64,000 nt of DNA from Prinia subflava. Taxonomy: Eukaryota > Chordata > Aves > Passeriformes > Cisticolidae. Positions within the stretch are counted from its first letter, which is position 1; each line of letters opens with the position of its first letter. Both the position numbers and the translations under genes were made by a program. The stretch covers positions 88,148,140 through 88,212,139 of the forward strand of contig NC_086247.1 in assembly GCF_021018805.1 (NCBI RefSeq), read 5' to 3'. The notes below the pieces were generated by a model. It searched no databases, was not told the DNA's origin, and saw only the letters and a program-made list of their open reading frames with translations. Shown here in pieces: positions 49,830 through 64,000 of this stretch.

Positions 49830-50190
49830 CCTCCCGGGGCCACATTTCTTCTCCCCTCACTCCCCCACTTCCTCATCCGCCTCCAGTGTGCAGGGAGCGA
49901 GCTGGGTGCCGCCCAGGAGCCGGGTGACCACCTCTGCCCTGCTGGGGGTCGGGACCCACGCGGGGACAAGCAGCTCCCGGGGAGGGCCGGGAAGCGCTTC
50001 TCCCTGCGCTCGAGCGGCCGCGCCATTCCCGGGCGAGCGCTGCCCGCCGCGGGCGGCGCAGCTGCGTGGGGCCGGACACGAGGCTCCCACCGGCGGCGGC
50101 GGCGCTGCCCCCGCCTGCCGCCTCCCGGCCGGGGTGGGGCTGGGCTGCCAGGCTGAGGCGAAGCCCCCAGAATGACTCGGTAACGAGTGT
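49830..50190. promoter_or_regulatory. CpG island
   Basis: Very GC- and CpG-rich, including a GGC trinucleotide run (50088-50105). Several overlapping open frames on both strands (up to 151 codons) are proline/arginine/glycine-rich without a domain. Confidence 0.7.
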
Positions 50191-50660
50191 GTGCGTTAAT
50201 GCGCTCTACGCCCATCACACAGGAACTGAACGAGTCTGTTTGCCCTGGAAGCCCACCCTCGCACAATCTCAGCGAGTTTTCTCCGATCCATAGGAAATTT
50301 AAACCTTTTTTTCCTTTTTTTTTTCCAGGGGAAACCCGAATATGCTAATTTTAATAATTTTTATTTTACTTTTTTTTAACTCTGTAATCAGAATTATCCT
50401 GGGATTATTTTTTTCCGCTGAATGACATTACAAAGAATTTTGTTGAAGAAAGCCAGACTAATTGCTGCCAGAAGAGTCTTTTCATAGAAAAGTCTGGTTT
50501 TCATAAGGCAGTTTCTGTGGATGTTGCGGTTAAATACAAACGAATAGTGGAAAGGGGATTTTTTTTTTTTTAATAGATGGATAGATAAAGGCGATTTTTC
50601 TCGGCAGCAGGAAAGAGCCACACTTTAGTAAAAAAACTATTCAGGGATTCACGGGGCACA
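50191..50660. promoter_or_regulatory. Candidate conserved non-coding element with octamer site
   Basis: AT-rich unique block between two CpG islands. It contains an octamer-like ATGCTAAT at 50342-50349, GTAATCAGAATTATCC near 50385, GGGATTATT near 50401 and GACTAATTGCTGCC near 50454. Poly-T patches occur at 50303-50327 and 50559-50571. Confidence 0.37.
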
Positions 50661-50689
50661 CGCTGAGAGGAGCAAACGCCGACACTCTC

Positions 50690-51140
50690 CCGAGCTGCCG
50701 CGTGTTTGCCGGGCGGCTCTGGCCCCGGGAGCTCCCCGGTGCTCTCGCTCCCCGGCCCGGCCCGTGTGCCGCGGCAAAGCCCCTCGCACCGCCCGGGCAC
50801 TTTCGCCCGGGTCGGGGCTCTGCGGGCTTCCTCGGAGCGCAGGGTGGGGAGGACGGACGGACGGCAGGGTGTGAAATGCGGCCATCCCGTCGGTGGCCCG
50901 ACACCCCGTTCTCTTGTGAAAGTCTCGGTTCTCACCTGCGGAGAACCCAACAGCGCTGATGGGGGAGGCAGGACCCCCAGCCGGAGACCCCTGTCCCCGC
51001 CTCCCAGCAGCAGCAGGGCGGACAGGACAACAGGCAGCCTTAGGGAGCGCAGCGGCCTTCCCGGGAAAGGTGGACCCGGGGTCGGCCGCGGTGCTAGCCC
51101 GGGGTTATTATGGGGGGGGTGTCCCCCATCAGCCATCCCG
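50690..51140. promoter_or_regulatory. CpG island
   Basis: Dense CpG and GC from about 50695 to 51115. Opposed open frames of up to 223 codons are typical of stop-poor GC-rich DNA and have no recognised domain. No TFAP2A exon lies here. Confidence 0.7.
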
Positions 51141-51400
51141 GGCAGCTGAGCAAAAACAAAAAAAACAAAAAAGAAAGACCTGAAGAGCCCCGCCAGGATA
51201 TAAAGATCGCGAACATTTTTCTCTCCCCCCCCCCGCCCCAACGTTTTCTTTCCTCTTTCGTTTTAAATCTCCCTCGGTTAACCATCCTGCCTTGCTCTTC
51301 TTATACTCCCTCAGCTAGGGGGTCCTAGGTAGCATTTTTCACCCCCTTCACAACATCAGAAACAGAACAGGACTCCCATGTCTGAAGGAGAAGAGAGTCA
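51141..51400. other. Mixed low-complexity and unique sequence
   Basis: An AAAAAC-type patch at 51151-51175 and a C-rich run near 51225-51240. No other feature. Confidence 0.4.
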
Positions 51401-51570
51401 AAACAAATGAGTAAAAGACGGAGCCTTTCCCTGCAGCAGGGCAGACTCTGCCCCATCGCGCCCCTCCGGGGTCCCGAGCCGGCCGGGGAGGGCGAGGGCA
51501 TCCCTGCTCCTCTTCCGTGCCCAGTCGCTCTGTCCCGCCGGGTTGGGGCTGGCTCTGCCGGGTCAAAGGA
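51401..51570. promoter_or_regulatory. Small CpG-rich segment
   Basis: CpG-enriched sequence continuing the cluster, with GCCGGCCGGGG near 51478. No credible gene. Confidence 0.45.
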
Positions 51571-51770
51571 GAAAATCCGGATGGAGGCAGATTTCTGCAA
51601 AGAACTCCCATTCTGCTGATCACAGAGAGTCGCGGGAGTTTTCCAGCCGCTAATCCCCAGCCCTTCCCGTAACACCAGCAGCACATCCATCGAGAGGTGG
51701 GGGTTCCACACACCTCTTCATAACCTAATGCCCCCTTGGGCTACCGGAGCTCTTCACCGTGGCAGAGCTC

Positions 51771-51790
51771 AACCATCCCGCGGGATGGTT
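51771..51790. repeat. Perfect 20-base palindrome next to a long poly-T
   Basis: AACCATCCCGCGGGATGGTT is fully self-complementary (10-base arms, no loop), with a CCCGCGGG core. It lies three bases before a run of 49 T. It could be a dimeric factor site or a cruciform-forming sequence. Confidence 0.95.
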
Positions 51791-51791
51791 T

Positions 51792-51793
<2 letters not shown>

Positions 51794-51842
<49 letters not shown>
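51794..51842. repeat. Poly-T tract, 49 T
   Basis: Forty-nine consecutive T on the plus strand, then CCC and further T-rich sequence to about 51860. This is the longest homopolymer in the window. It could be a mononucleotide expansion or the reversed tail of a retrocopy; I recognise no retrocopy body to its right. Confidence 0.93.
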
Positions 51843-51894
51843 CCCTTTTTTTTTGTTTTTTCCCCAACAACAACAACATCATGCTCTAACGCCT

Positions 51895-52215
51895 TTGCAG
51901 ACAGAGCAACCTCAGCTCGGTGCTGCTCGGCCGCCCTTTTGTTCCCGGTGGGGAGACCCGGTCTGGCTCGGCTCGGCCCGCCGGGGCTGCGGGGAGCCTG
52001 GTCCTCCCCTCCCTCCTCTCGCCGGAGCGGGGACGTGATAAAAGGAGACAGGGCTCTGAAAGGATTTGATTGAAATGGCGTGTGCCAAGCTGATGGGAGC
52101 CAGCGAGGGACAAAGCGCCGAGGAGCCATGGACACTCGAGCAATTATTCCTCCACGCTGAAGGTGGATTAGTGCAATGGAAAGAAGCATATGTTCGGCCT
52201 GGGGCGACACTCCCC
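51895..52215. promoter_or_regulatory. CpG-rich segment passing into a conserved-looking block with AP-2 site
   Basis: CpG-dense at 51920-52040. It is followed by unique sequence containing GAAAGGATTTGATTGAAATGG near 52056 and CGAGCAATTATTCC near 52137. An AP-2 consensus GCCTGGGGC lies at 52197-52205. It is the last island before the TFAP2A 3' end. Confidence 0.45.
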
Positions 52216-54590
52216 CTGGCTGGGTTTAGAGAATGAGAGCGGAGAAAGAGGCTGAACCTGGAATATCAACTATCGGGAGACAGCCCACCCCACCCCCTCT
52301 TATCCCAGCCTCTCCAAAAGTCTCAGGGATGGAGACATAAATATACACGCCCATAAAGATAAACAGATACAAACAAACACGCAAACACCCAAAAGTGCAG
52401 ATGAACACACGCCTCTAGGTACAGCTGCACGTGCACACAGTGCTGGCACACCGGCTCTGCACAGATAGGCAGGAGCAAGAGGCGCCCTAGGTGAAAAACC
52501 TCCACGGCTATGACAATCCGAACAAATAAACAGCCGGCCTCCAAGAAGGTCATAGCAGCAGCCAGTTCTGTTGGAGGCTCCAGTTTCCCCAGACCTTTCC
52601 CAGGAAACTTTCCAAAAGCAGCTGCAGCAAGGAATGGGTGATCTCCATACCCCCTCCCAGGGCCATGTCCAGGCCCTTCTGGAAACACAAAGCAAAACCT
52701 CAATTGCCTCTTTTCCATCTGATTTTCCTCTAAGCCACAGCCACCTCCTGTTTTCTTTCCCTTTCCTTAGCTCCCTGCAAAACCCCATCCTTTCCAGCAG
52801 GATAGCTGCAAGCTCTCCCAAGGGCATGAGGATGGGAAGCAGCCCCAGTAGCCAACCTGTCAGCCCCCATCCCAAACATCAGCATGCCAGGAACAGCCCT
52901 CCTCAAGGCTCCGTGCAATGGGACACCCATCAGCTGCTGTCCTGGATCATCTGCACCCATATACAGGCTCCAAAACTCGGGCAGGCATGGCAGGAGCATT
53001 TTTAGCACTAGTATAGTGTAGCTCGTTAGGTCTAATGAAGAAAAAGAGCACGGAGGCCAGGCACAGCCCCAGCTTTCCTACTAGCACTGTCCTCCCCCAG
53101 CCTGGGCGCACCAGCATGTGACACAGGGTAGGCAGTGTGTATCCAGCTGTTGTCCAAGCCGTCCTGCTTTGCAGGGCAGAGAGATAAACTCCACCGCAGG
53201 AGAGGAGGAGACAGGACAAGCACAGGGAGCAGCATCCAGCAGCAAGGTAGAGGGCAAGGAGGACAAGCTGGGAGGAAGGGAGGGAGGGAGAAAGAGGGAA
53301 GAAAACGGAATGCAGCTCTTCCCTTCTCCTGGGAGCCCCAAAAATGCTCTGCTCTACAACCAGAAATGTGCCCCAAATATTTCACTTCTCTGCTTCTTTA
53401 TCCTTAGCTTTGGGGATGAGGATGGATCATACGCAGAGAGGAGGGGGCCAGCTCTGCCCAAAGCAGTGCTGAGGCAGGAAATTCTGCAGGACGAACAAGC
53501 AAGTAGGAACACAACCAAAAACATTGTATACAAGCAATATACAGCCCTCAATCTGCGAGTGTAACTGCACAGCTCACACTAGAAAACAACTCTCTATTCA
53601 GAACCCCTGCATCTGTTTTTAATCAGGTATTACAAAGAGCATTAACCATACCACAGGCAACAACAGCAGTGGGGCTCAAGAGCATCTCTGGACAGAAAAG
53701 GTCTTCACGTAGATGCTGCCGATCTCCCATAGAAAATAGGATATGTGTGTATGTGCGCACAACACGCACAAGGAACAACATAGTGAAATGGCTTGCACTT
53801 CACACCTGACAGTCCTCCACCTTCCTGCTGAACAATTTTTTCCTCACTTAGGCTACGCTTTCCCAGTTTACCTTCCTTGCCCTTGTTTGAAGATCCACTG
53901 TGCAAATGAGCTCTGTGACTACAAACAGGACAATAACCATGGAGCTTGGAGTAACCTCAGGGCCCTGGTTTTGAGAGGGAGGGACTCATGGGGAAACCAC
54001 AGGCTCTGGGTGCCAGCATGTGCCTTGCAAAATCAGAGACTGAAAGAAAAGTGCCACAGGGAACCAGCACATCCCTCCTACACTACCAGAAAGCTTTCGA
54101 TAGTCTTACCCTGATTTGCACACTATATTCACTCAGTGAAGATGTTCTAACTGCTCTATTGGTATGATAAAAATTTCAGGCCACCAAAGTTAAACTCAGC
54201 ATCAGAGAGACGTGACTGCAGTTGTTGTAAGAGGCAATAAAAGACCATAGATTTGTCACCTTCATATCTACAGCACCAGAAAGGAGTAACAGTTCAAGGA
54301 TACAAATATTTACTGCCATCATAGGCTCTATATCTGTTTACCCTGCCTGAAACATCAGCTGTTTGTTTCATCCACGCAAGGAAGCTCAGAAACTTAAACT
54401 AGAAGAAGAAAAACAAGGCTGTTTTGCTATTTGGAAACCAGTAAGGCTGTGCTAATAATGGGTCATAAAAGACTTTCACTTCTCCTCTGTTTCCAAATGC
54501 TTGCTTTAAACTACTTTTTGGGAGTTTGGGGTTACTAAACTAAATACTGCAAATGGAGAAGCTGCAGCCTATGCAGAATAAATGATTTAA
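52216..54590. other. Gene-poor stretch without recognised features
   Basis: Unique DNA of medium GC, with a GGGA/GGAA purine tract at 53270-53305. Open frames up to 191 codons (52300-52875, minus) look spurious, with no domain and many overlapping frames. Confidence 0.4.
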
Positions 54591-57500
54591 AAACTAGGCT
54601 TGGCTGATTTATTTTTTCCTCCGTATTTGAGATAAAAAGAAGGAACACATTCTAGTAATCCCTACTCATTTTCACAGCCATTCTTGCACCTGTAACTCAA
54701 ATAATGAAGCCATTTGTTATTTATATTGCACTTTCCCCTCCATTCTAGATTTGTAACGATCTGACCCTGCTTTATGGCCCTGACAAAGCCTGATCCGGTG
54801 TGGACTTCCAGTAATTGGACGATATAAGGAAAAATCTTTAACTGGAATGAAGCAGATGTTAGCTTCATGCAGTTCCCTAACTTGATTATTCTTTGGACAC
54901 GTTAGACAAGCATTAGTGATTGATAATGATGCTAATTAACCCCTTTCCTTTCCAAAACAGTAAACCAACGCCAGCAGGATTCTGCAAACAACACACACAA
55001 GTGTATACCAGTATCTGTTCAAAGTGGATCAGGGGACACAACTTCATTGCCTGATGCTCGACAAAGATCTTATCCTGCTGACACCAAGCTGGCTCCAAAT
55101 CCTCTCTAGGAGTTAACAGCTCTAGCTGCTTGCAGGGCAGGGAGCAGAGACATAGCTCTTACATGCAGAAAAGGTGTACGGGACAAAATCAAAGGCACCA
55201 TTTCTGTTTTTTATGCTCCCAACCTTTCACGTTTGATTATGCAGCCAGTTTAAATCACTGTGCCCTCGCTAGCTGAGATGGATTTCCCGCTGCTCCCTGT
55301 TGGAAGGGCACTAGTTATTTTAGCTACACCTTCCTAACATGAGGGCTGAGGCTCTGGGAATCTGGTCTGGGCTGAGACATGCACGTACCAAGGAGAGAAA
55401 GGGAAACACACATTCTGGAATTTGAATTGGAGGTAGAAGACGAGTAAACAAACAAGAAGCTGATCTGATTATGCAGTCAAATTTATCATGGACAATAAAG
55501 AAATTGCCTTTAAATGTAAGGGTTTGGATAAATGAATACTCCTAGCAAGTGAATAAAATGTATTCAATTAACTAAAAACCTTGTGCACTTCTGAACTGAA
55601 GTGGAATCGACTGTAATTGATTTATTTGAAACCAGAGGTTAAGGACTGAATTAGCTAAGTACAACTGGGTATTTCAAGCCACTGACTTCTCAAATGTCAA
55701 ATCTCTTCTATTTTAAATATTATTTCAGCTGCGGGGCATTGCTGTCCTGATGGCTGTTCCACCAGTTAAATCTCAAATTATATTAATATTTGATTTTTGG
55801 AGGGTGGGGTAAAATACGGTACAAAGAGGAGGGCTGTCCCTGTTCATGGTGAAAGATCACCAAGCTGTATTTTGGTTCACATGTAGGAATTAGCTCAGCG
55901 TGGCAGCAACGCTCTAACGTTCAGCCACCACTCACCCTCGCTTCAACCAATCTGGGGGAGGGAAAAAATAACAACAGATTTTTGTTTAGTGTATAAAAGC
56001 ATGACCTAGAATTTCACTGCTGCACCTCAATCACAACGTTAAAGATGCATCCAAAGAATGCTGAAGTAATTAGCACATTTTAGTAACTGCACATTGGTCA
56101 CAGCAGAAGGGGCTGAACTGAATCTAGTCTGATTTCCATTATCGCCTGTAAAATCCTTCCTTAGAAATAATAGTAATAAAAAAATCTATGCAAGGTCATT
56201 TCATTTCTGTTTCTTGGTGGCTTGCTAATCCAGCAGCAGGATACCTAAAATGCGCTCTCCTACCATGAAGTAGCTAATTATATCTTTAAAACATTATTTA
56301 TTATGACCTTATAATGTTCTAGCATAAGACTGCTTTACACATTGACCAGTATAAAACGATTATATTTGGTACAGGTTTCAAAAAGTAACAAGCATCTGTA
56401 AATCCAGATATGAATGAATGGTATTTAATAAGATTGTTTTCGTTTAAAAATGAGTATTTATGTGTTGCTGTAGAAAGAGCAGCAATGTATTGCTGTTTAT
56501 GAATGCTATTGTGCCTGAGGTTAGGATCCCACACACAATCTGAGATGCAGCCAAGAAAAACAGCCCTGATAGACAATGCTTCACTTCACCTGCTACAATA
56601 CTGTGCATTTCATTTATGTCAAGAATATGTACAGTTAGGGTTCATTCACCTCATTATTTTGTTACATCTACTTTACGGTTAACCAGTCTCTCTTGGAAAT
56701 AATAAATAACTGTTTTTAAAACAATTGCAGCTTTGCATTCAAAAGATCCACTTTCAATTTATAGAAAAAATATTCACCATTTTTATAAACTAGCTGGCTC
56801 TCGAAAATAGAATTTAGACTCCACCAACTCTCTTTCTGCTTGGCAAGATTGATTTTACACTGCCTTCCATAAGTAGATTACCAAAGCAAAATGAAACATC
56901 TTGGGCTTTATCTAATGCTTTGCTTCACCAGCTCTACCAAACGTCAAAATATATGAGTAAATGTTAATTCTCTGTGCAGCTTTATTGTACACACCTCCCT
57001 CCTAACCTCCTCAATTCCTGCCTGAGCAAAAAAGGGAGAAAAGGAAGAGAGAGAGAATCAGGGAGGGAAGGAAAGAGAAAAATCAGCCTCCACTACCAAA
57101 ATACCATCAGCACTTAAAGGAGACCCTCTCTTTAAAATGCCTTAACATTCTAAACTGCATTAAGTCTCCCATCCTATGATATAACATAATCCAGCCTGAT
57201 CCTGACTTCACCTACCCCCCGGGCCAAAGAAAATAGATTCAAAATCTGAATTCTCACATGTTTTTATAGCCCATCTTCAAGAACACACTCCATTTTTTTA
57301 AAGCGAACTTCCCTGTTTCACAACTGTTTCCACAAGAAGAAACTCAAGATAAAAAATTTCAGTCCCTTATAAACTGACACAGCCATCTCAAAATGTCAGT
57401 CTGTGCATTCCACTAAAACACGAACCATCAATCAGAAATAATCTGTCTCCTGCAAGATTTCACTAAAGTTCACAACCGTGAGATGATTTTGTTGGCATCA

Positions 57501-57739
57501 ACTACGGAGCTTTTCTTTTTTCATGAGGGGGAGGGAGCACCCAGCTCTGATTTATCGGTATAAATTTTTCTCATAGCATTAATTTTCAGTATTTTCTCGG
57601 TAATGATTCTTTTTTAAATGTCCTTCTTGAAATGTGTTTTTTAATCTCTGCTCTCCGTTAGGACAACTGCATGTACAAAATTTTATAGGCTTATAATTCT
57701 GTATGCTATATATAAACATAAATAAAAACCTAGAGGTCA
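54591..57739. other. AT-rich unique region just downstream of TFAP2A
   Basis: Almost no open frames, no recognised transposons and many TAAT/ATTA cores, for example around 54.9, 55.5-55.7, 56.2-56.5 and 56.6-57.0 kb. A TATAAAAG sequence lies near 55993 and a purine tract at 57026-57082. It probably contains several conserved enhancer-like elements, but boundaries cannot be set without alignment. Confidence 0.4.
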
Positions 57740-58271
57740 ACATAAATAAAATAAAACTTTTATTTTTTAAATAAAATTATGTTTCGGTTAAAGAAAAGAT
57801 AGTGTGTCATTTTTGTTAGTAGTACAGACAATTTTTTATCCAAAAGAATACATTGTGCTTTATTGTGTCATTTGTCTGAATACAGACTCAGTGGAATATC
57901 TAAATGATACCCTGCTCTGAACTCCAAGTTGAAAGTAAGTTTTTATTATACTTGAGGGAAACAATGGGTTCAGCTGCTTATTGCAAGGAGCAATTGTCAA
58001 GGGAGAGTTAAACTCAATTACTGTAACCATACTGAATAAAAAATACTGCCAAGAACAAAAATACGCCTGGGTAAAGACAGCTACTGAATAAAAAAATCGA
58101 CATAAAGCGTATCAAATATTTATTTATCTGGGCAACAAAGGACTATGATACATTGATAGGCATGGAAACTACTGCCGGCACAACTCAATACAATACAACT
58201 ATAACTGCTTCCAATATGGCCAGTGGAAATACAGGATACCAGGTGGTCCCGAATGTTCGAAGTTCTTTGGG

Positions 58272-58309
<38 letters not shown>
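58272..58309. repeat. Poly-A tract, 38 A
   Basis: A run of 38 consecutive A on the plus strand is followed by A/G-rich sequence to about 58345. On the TFAP2A transcript strand this would be a poly-U tract inside the putative distal 3' UTR. It could be a simple mononucleotide expansion or the tail of an old retrocopy. I see no recognisable element body next to it. Confidence 0.9.
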
Positions 58310-58311
<2 letters not shown>

Positions 58312-58817
58312 CAAAAGAAAAAAAGAAAAGGGGGGAAAAAAGGAAAGTAAAGCTAAATCTTGTTTTAAAAGACAATATTAATTTATTGCTCTTTTGGTGC
58401 TTTCGGGAGAAGGACAGTGGATGAAAATAACTTTTTTCATTTTCCACAACACATAAGGGTTGTAAAACCACTAACATGTTTAAAAACCTTGCCAGGATCC
58501 AACATCACTTTATTTTATCTTCAATGAGAAACTAAATGTCATACTAATTATATATAAAAATTCAAGGTTTTTTATTTGTTCAGCTGCTTCATTGTCGCTT
58601 TTAACATGCTACAACAGGGCTAAAAATGATGAGTCCCAGAGAAAAACCCCCAAAAAACCTCTGATATCTAAATAAGTACCATGAACAACATGATGAACTA
58701 AGAGGGGAAGATTTAAAACCCACTAAACAAGAGGTAAACGAGATCACCAGATAAATAAAAAAGGCTTAAAACAGACTCACCATATTTACAATTCCCATTA
58801 AATTACACATAAATAAA

Positions 58818-58825
58818 TATATACA
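58818..58825 (-). promoter_or_regulatory. Candidate Pumilio response element in TFAP2A 3' UTR
   Basis: The minus strand reads TGTATATA, which matches the UGUANAUA consensus bound by PUM1/PUM2. It lies about 770 bases after the stop codon, next to ATTTATTTA-type AU-rich sequence that could also bind mRNA decay factors. An 8-base match in AT-rich DNA can arise by chance, and it matters only if the transcript extends this far. Confidence 0.3.
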
Positions 58826-59594
58826 TACATGAACACTGATTCCCTTATATAATAACCGTGAATCGTGTTGCAATAGAAAGTTCAAGTTGGTCGCTTTACC
58901 TTGGACAGGAAAAAGTTCTACAACTGAAGATATGACATGGAACCGCTTGTGTTTTGTGTTCAAGTTTATTCACAATACTGATAAAATGTCATCAGTCCTT
59001 TTTGCCTTTTGTATGTCTGCTGTTGCTGTTGTAGTTTTTCACTTTTTTTTTTTTCATTTTTAGTATGGCTACAATCTTAACTGAAGTTTATGTAAGGGAA
59101 GGTGGTGATTCAGTCCGGTGAAGCTCATAGAATTTTTAAGTATTATTTATTTCTTTTTGTTTGGTTTTTTTTTTTAATTTTTTAATATATTTTTAGAAAA
59201 AAAAAGTCCTTTTCTTTTTTGTTTTAATTTTTTTGTTGGTTTTTTTCTCCTTTTGTTTTATTTAAAAAAAAGTTCACAAACTCAACACAGAACTTTTTTC
59301 TTTGCTGGCTCCGTCCCCCTGTTCTGTTCTCTTAGGCTCCAAACTGGGGTAAAACGATGGTGGCAGTGGGAAGAGGGGGGAATTTAGGTGGGAGCAAATG
59401 GAAATGTGGATGCTGGGAAGGGGTGTGGAGAGAGGGCAGAGCAGTCCTGCAGAGTCAGAGAACAGGACTGGCAGAAGGACGCTCATTCTGTTGCTGTAGC
59501 CTCGGGTGCTGGGTGCCGGGGAGAGGGAGGAGGGAGATGAATGGATCGATGGGCAATGAGGGGGAAGGGAGAGGAGTGTGTGTGGGGGGGATCC

Positions 59595-64000
<4,406 letters not shown>

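Larger units (their letters stand above)
57740..59594 (-). other. TFAP2A: Putative TFAP2A 3' UTR, 3' end not determined
   Basis: Downstream of the stop codon the minus strand is AT- and T-rich, with no coding potential. It contains several AATAAA hexamers on the minus strand, at plus coordinates 59257-59262, 59146-59151, 58965-58970, 58571-58576, 58509-58514, 58382-58387, 57942-57947 and 57759-57764. Any could be used, and alternative polyadenylation is plausible. I take the most distal cluster as the outer limit, which would give a UTR of about 1.85 kb, but a much shorter one cannot be excluded. AU-rich pentamers and a Pumilio-type octamer occur inside. A 38-base poly-A run on the plus strand (poly-U in the transcript) interrupts the distal half. 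Confidence 0.55.

Noticed and set aside
50570..51241. 223-codon minus-strand open frame and a 147-codon plus-strand frame
   Set aside because: Same reason as other CpG-island frames: compositional openness, no recognised domain and opposed frames of similar length.
51771..51842. Intrinsic (rho-independent) terminator
   Set aside because: A stem plus T-run is visible, but the window is vertebrate. The palindrome has no loop and the T-run is a mononucleotide repeat. It is described as a repeat only.
55993..56000. TATA box (TATAAAAG) as a second promoter
   Set aside because: Isolated in AT-rich DNA with no CpG island, no other promoter motif and no downstream gene. A chance match is likely.

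Overview
This window looks like the single-copy, gene-poor flank of one vertebrate developmental gene, most likely from a bird or another sauropsid. The only protein-coding gene I can support is the 3' part of TFAP2A (transcription factor AP-2 alpha) on the minus strand at the right edge. Three spliced coding pieces join in perfect frame and together encode the last 178 complete residues of the protein up to the stop codon. The 5' exons lie beyond base 64000. The sauropsid guess rests on weak evidence: very few interspersed repeats, old CR1/L3-like and MIR-like remnants, a degraded repeat resembling a turtle/crocodile family, abundant mononucleotide and short-unit tracts, and no Alu, B1 or L1 sequence that I recognised.

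Layout. Bases 1-26 kb are mostly unique, moderately AT-rich DNA with a few decayed repeats, one large A/G-rich hexamer satellite (11.42-11.63 kb) and several blocks that look like conserved non-coding elements by composition (0.8-1.6, 12.5-13.0, 18.5-19.2, 22.6-23.2 kb). At 25.7-27.8 kb is a striking unit: a repeat-free ATTA-rich block, a TATA box, an isolated CpG island with a consensus CRE at its edge, and another ATTA-rich flank. From 28 to 45 kb the DNA is again mostly featureless, apart from A-rich tracts and candidate blocks at 30.0-30.4 and 42.4-42.8 kb. From 45.3 to 52.2 kb there is a dense cluster of CpG islands alternating with AT-rich, homeodomain-motif-rich blocks, 5-12 kb downstream of TFAP2A. 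From 52.2 to 57.7 kb is unique DNA. TFAP2A fills 57.7-64.0 kb: putative 3' UTR, exon 7, intron 6, exon 6, intron 5 and part of exon 5.

How it fits together. The CpG-island cluster and ATTA-rich blocks probably form part of the TFAP2A regulatory landscape (neural crest, face, limb, ectoderm). This is an inference from position and composition; no conservation or chromatin data were available. I found no defence system, CRISPR array, recognisable intact transposon, rRNA or tRNA. Long open frames inside GC-rich islands and A-rich repeats are judged spurious.
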